Assembly (NCBI RefSeq): GCF_000264995.1
Contig: NW_006767436.1
Span: forward strand, 967,414-1,031,413
Reading direction: 5' to 3'
DNA length: 64,000 nucleotides
DNA from: Punctularia strigosozonata HHB-11173 SS5
Lineage: Eukaryota; Basidiomycota; Agaricomycetes; Corticiales; Punctulariaceae
Shown in pieces: positions 60,416 through 64,000 of this stretch (its first letter is position 1; each line of letters starts with the position of its first letter). The notes beneath the pieces are model-generated. The model was given only the letters and a program-made list of their open reading frames with translations, was not told the DNA's origin and ran no database searches. The translations under genes were made by a program, and so were the position numbers.

Positions 60416-62759
60416 ATGCTGGCTACACAGACCCTCCCGTCCCTGACGTTTCCTTCCACAAGTCGAGCAGAAGAATCCTCGTCTCAGTACCGTCCGGCTA
60501 AGGATATAGAAAGCTTCAATGCTCTCCTACCACCTCCGATTGAATTTGTTGAAGGTTCATCATCCGGAACGCTGGCCGTTGCGGAGGGGAAGTACGAGCC
60601 CATCAATGTCCCTTCTGCCAAGGGCGCCCGGGGACCTCCTCCCTCAGTAAGTACTCCACGTATGCACCTCAGTACATGCTAACAAATGAGAATCAGGCGG
60701 ATAAGGTTCCCACAAACCGGCGTGACAACTCTCCAAAGACACCCAAAGCTCCCATTACGCGTCGACTCTACGAAGGTACCTTGAACACCAATTGGAGACC
60801 AGGTATCAAGGTCGGCGTCGGCCTCGTGAACAATGGAAACACCTGCTTCCTAAACAGCGTCCTGCAATGTCTATCCTATACCCCTCCCCTGATCAACGTC
60901 CTATTGGATCACGGACAGGTGGAACCATGTACGCACGAAGGATGATGAACGCCGGCGTCATCGCTGACTGTGAAAATGTTAGGTCGAGTGAACGATAACC
61001 AGTTTTGTATGGCATGCGCCCTTCGAAAGGCGGTACTTGAACTCCATACCCGTGGGCGACAACCTTTCATGCCGACCATGATCACATCAAAACTCCAGGG
61101 TCTGTGGTTCCGCCGCGTTCCAATATCGGTCGCGTTGACAATACTGTAGCCATCGCGAAAAACATGCGACGAGGGAGACAGGAAGACGCCCACGAATTCC
61201 TACGCTACGCTATCGATGCCCTTCAAAGGTCTTGTCTGGCTGGGCATCCCCCGTGAGTCAATTCCCCGGGCCCCGTATCGTAATTACTCATCTTGCTCTA
61301 GGAAATTGAACCCGAAGCTTGCGGAAACGACCTGGGTTCACCAAATCTTCGGCGGGCGGTTGCGCTCGCGAGTGCACTGCCGTGAATGCAAACACAACAG
61401 CGACACGATCGACAGTGTACTAGACCTCAGCGTTGATATCCAAGGCTGCTCAACTTTGAAGGAGGCGTTGCGCAAGTTCGTTGCAATCGACACTCTGAAG
61501 GGCGCGAACAAGTACAAATGCGAAAAGTACGCTTTCAGAGCATTTTCTCTTACCCCATACTCATCAGGATCCGAAGGTGCAAGCGTGCAGTCGTTGCAGA
61601 CAAAAGTTTCACCATCGCCGAGGCGCCATTAATCCTCACCGTCCATCTCAAACGCTTTTCACCTCTGGGCAGAAAAATTGGTCATATGCTCGACTATCCA
61701 GAACGCCTTGACCTCGAACCATACATGAGTGAAGGGGTTCCTGGGCGAGTGTACTCATTATATGGCGTCATCTGCCATGCGGGAAGCGGTCCAAACTCAG
61801 GCCACTACTACGCCTTCGTGAAAGCACCAAGCGGAAAGTGGTACGAGACGAACGACGAGCTGGTTAGCTTCACCAGTCATGTACTAGGCAAGAAGGCCGC
61901 GTATATGCTCTTCTATATGCAAGAGAAGGGCCAGGCATTGGAGGCTGCGGTCAAGCTGACCGGCAAGTCGCCGTCGGCACCCCGGGCAGGTGGTGTCGAT
62001 GGTGCCAAGAAGCGCAAGATCATGGACAGCGACGAAGAGGACCTAGGAATTTCGGCGGAGCCCCGTAGAGAAACCTCGAAACGGTTCATAGGACCATTGC
62101 TCCCCGCGCCTTTATTCGACCCCGATACCGCTCCGGACAGAAGCGGGTATGCTCCCTGCACGTCTTATTTATTCGACCCCGATACCCCTCCGTGCGCAAG
62201 CGGAACCGATGCTCCTTCTACTCCCCCGAGGTCGAATCTGAAGAATGCAAAGGCTCAGGATCCCCCAAAAACCCCGATTGTGTCCCAGTCCAAGTCGTCT
62301 GGGGCACTTCAGCTGCTTGCGATGTATTCCGATGACGAAGACAACGAAGACGAGAAGGCGGATCGCGCGGGTCCGACGTCGTCTCCGCCAGCCGGGCCTC
62401 CCAGCTCAGCCGCCGTGCCGTCGTCTCCCGCGGTTCCGATAGCCGTCAGTAGTTTCTATGGTTCTTCAAAGAACAAGAAGCGGAAGTCACCTGAGGAGTT
62501 CGATGACGGCGACGAAGCACGATCCGTCCGTGAACCTTTGTCCGCGACTAAATCAAGACCGAGCTACCCATCGGTCTCCAGCTCTGGAAAGCGATGGGCG
62601 ACCAATTCCATTGGTCGCAAATCGAACTTCGGAGGGGGCGCCGTGAACCCTTACAGTCGCTTGTCGGGGAGCAATAACCTACGCCGGCAAGATTCACCGA
62701 AAAGGCAACATGTCATCCACAAGTACGGCAGCAAGAACAGGCATAGAAAGCGGTTTTAG
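60416..62759 (+). CDS. Ubiquitin-specific protease (USP36/USP42-like)
   Basis: Cysteine deubiquitinase, probably nuclear. The start ATG at 60416 (MLATQTLPSLTFPSTSRAEE) opens a Ser/Pro-rich lead. The catalytic core is split over about six exons: Cys box VGLVNNGNTCFLNSVLQCLS, then NDNQFCMACALRKAVLELHT, RRGRQEDAHEFLRYAIDALQ, TWVHQIFGGRLRSRVHCREC and CKRAVVADKSFTIAEAPLIL. The zinc-binding CxxC pairs are present. The His box is GPNSGHYYAFVKAPSGKWYE, and the fold ends in YMLFYMQEKGQ. The C-terminal about 280 residues are disordered, with KKRK and acidic clusters and a 57-bp internal duplication. About 700 residues. Substrates unknown; Dot4/Ubp10 is the nearest yeast relative in function. Confidence 0.9.
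62111..62224 (+). repeat. 57-bp tandem duplication inside the deubiquitinase
   Basis: The sequence TTTATTCGACCCCGATACC starts at 62111 and again at 62168, a period of 57 bp (19 codons). Each copy encodes LFDPDT followed by a Pro/Ser/Gly segment. The copies have diverged outside the first 19 bp. Confidence 0.8.
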
Positions 62760-62925
62760 TGCTAGGTCATATATAGACCATTCCTTGACATCCTGCCAGA
62801 CTTGTTATACCTACCATCATGTTGTATACATCACGTTGTTCTCTCCGCATACCACTCATGCGTTTATCATCAATGATAACTGTCCATTGCATTCTGTCCG
62901 AGCAGCGTGAACTTCCTCATGGCGC

Positions 62926-64000
62926 CTACAGCTTGGGTATTAGGCTTGGAGGCGGAATCTCGGAATCCCGTTCCCAGCTGACAACTGTGACCGTCACATC
63001 GTCGCGCCAGCTGCGGGAGTACGGAGCCGGAATGCTCATCAACTTCCGCAGCGAGTCTTCATCTCCGCCTCCGAAGGCATTTCTGATGAGATGGGCGCTG
63101 AGGTTGTCATCGACGAACGCCCACGACCCCTCGTTCGAAGGATCCTTCCGCTTGTCCTTGCCTTCTACCGTAGGCGTGCCCGATGCGGTCCGCACGAGAT
63201 CCGGCAGGCTGGTTTTAGGGATGGCGCCTTTCAAGCCCTTCAAGTGGCCCGCGACCAGCGCAACAGCCTCCTCCGATGATAGCTTGTCCCAGAGACCATC
63301 GGTCGCCAAGATCAAGAAGCGCAATGTGGAAGTGTGCTGGGGCTTGTCAAGTGACAGAGGAACCTCGAGCTTGCGGTGGGTGATCACCGGGCGCGCAGTG
63401 ACATATGGACTGTAGTATGGAGTTAGTGTGCGGCACAGCTGCAGATTGAACTACGGACGGTGTTTTGAGGAGCGACGAAGCTGGCCGCATGCTACGGTTG
63501 TTCCCTTCCAAGAAGGCCTTACTCAGGCTATTTCTCTGCATCAATAAAGGGGTCCGTAGTCTGTGTCGTCGGTGCTTACATTTCTTGCATTTCTTTGGGC
63601 CATTTGTAACGTGCATCTCCGAAGGCGCGTGTGGGCTCCAAACCGCCCAGTACACGACCTCGTTGGATAACGTACTGTGCTTCATCCGATGGATGTTCGG
63701 ACTGTACTCTGTTTGAGTACATGTCATTAGATATATACTCGCGAGTGAAGAAGTAACACACCTGGCAAGTTCTTTAGGATTTCGACCAGTCTGATCTTCG
63801 CTGAGAACCTCAACTCGCCATGAGCCGCTGCCCTCGGTTGTTGTTTCGTCCCAGTAACCAGCGACAGCTCTGGCGTCTCCAGTGCATGCGACGTACAGAT
63901 TTTCATGCTTGGTATCCAGCACAGCCATGAGAGCGCAGCTTCCTACAGCAAACAATGAGGATGGACCGTACTGATACGGAGACGGACTTACCGGACATGG
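62926..64000 (-). CDS. PP2C-family phosphatase, PTC5/PDP-like (partial)
   Basis: Mg2+/Mn2+-dependent Ser/Thr phosphatase, probably the mitochondrial pyruvate dehydrogenase phosphatase. The 5' end lies beyond the right edge of the window. Visible parts: GSCALMAVLDTKHENLYVAC, TGDARAVAGYW, SEDQTGRNPKEL, HPSDE, VLGGLEPTRAFGDARYKWPK, FLILATDGLWDKLSSEEAVA, DDNLSAHLIRNAFGG and DDVTVTVVSW. The TGD and ATDGLWD metal-binding aspartates are present, as is the final DD. The LEPTRAFGD and long inserts fit the PDP/Ptc5 branch. The last frame ends SLIPKL. Mitochondrial targeting cannot be judged without the N-terminus. Confidence 0.88.

Overview
This window looks like nuclear DNA of a basidiomycete fungus, most likely an agaricomycete. 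The genes are tightly packed and lie on both strands. They are cut by many short introns of about 50-60 nt with GT..AG (rarely GC..AG) ends. The gene set fits a filamentous fungus: a velvet factor, a SepA/Bni1-type formin, a urease accessory protein, a GH3 beta-glucosidase, a fungal AFG1 ATPase and a fungal INO80F-type protein. I see no intact mobile element, CRISPR array, rRNA or convincing tRNA.

Layout. 0-8 kb: a nucleoside hydrolase (+) converging on a long formin (-). 8-21 kb: MCM6 (-) divergent from a tyrosine phosphatase (+), then VAC14 (-) / UreF (+), eIF3f (-) / TOM7 (+) and an RNF220-like RING ligase (-). 21-30 kb: a GH3 beta-glucosidase, a RasGEF and AFG1, all (+). 30-36.4 kb: a small SBDS-domain RTC3-type gene, MLH3 and an ArfGAP, all (-). 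36.6-41 kb: NOP8-like (+) and VelB-like (+). 41-48.4 kb: a 1061-residue intronless PPR gene (-), a GNAT acetyltransferase (+) and a tandem HMG-box gene (-). 48.8-55.4 kb: complex I NDUFA13 (-), an INO80F-type gene (+), an orphan (-), complex I NDUFS8 (-) and prefoldin 2 (+). 55.5-58.1 kb: a head-to-tail pair of small secreted proteins (-). 58.1-60.4 kb: no supported gene. 60.4-64 kb: a USP36/42-like deubiquitinase (+) and a PP2C phosphatase cut by the window end (-).

Most genes are conserved housekeeping genes with no pathway link. Several pairs share short head-to-head promoters (81-225 bp). The most unusual items are a 4-nt internal microexon in the RTC3-type gene, a tandem pair of undescribed secreted proteins whose four introns are all phase 2 (one copy with an expanded exon full of N-glycosylation sequons), at least four GC-AG introns (one splitting a phosphatase active-site loop and in frame if retained), and a 4-nt coding first exon in VAC14. 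Exon models were joined by eye from reading frame, splice dinucleotides and family conservation, so boundaries not given explicitly are approximate.
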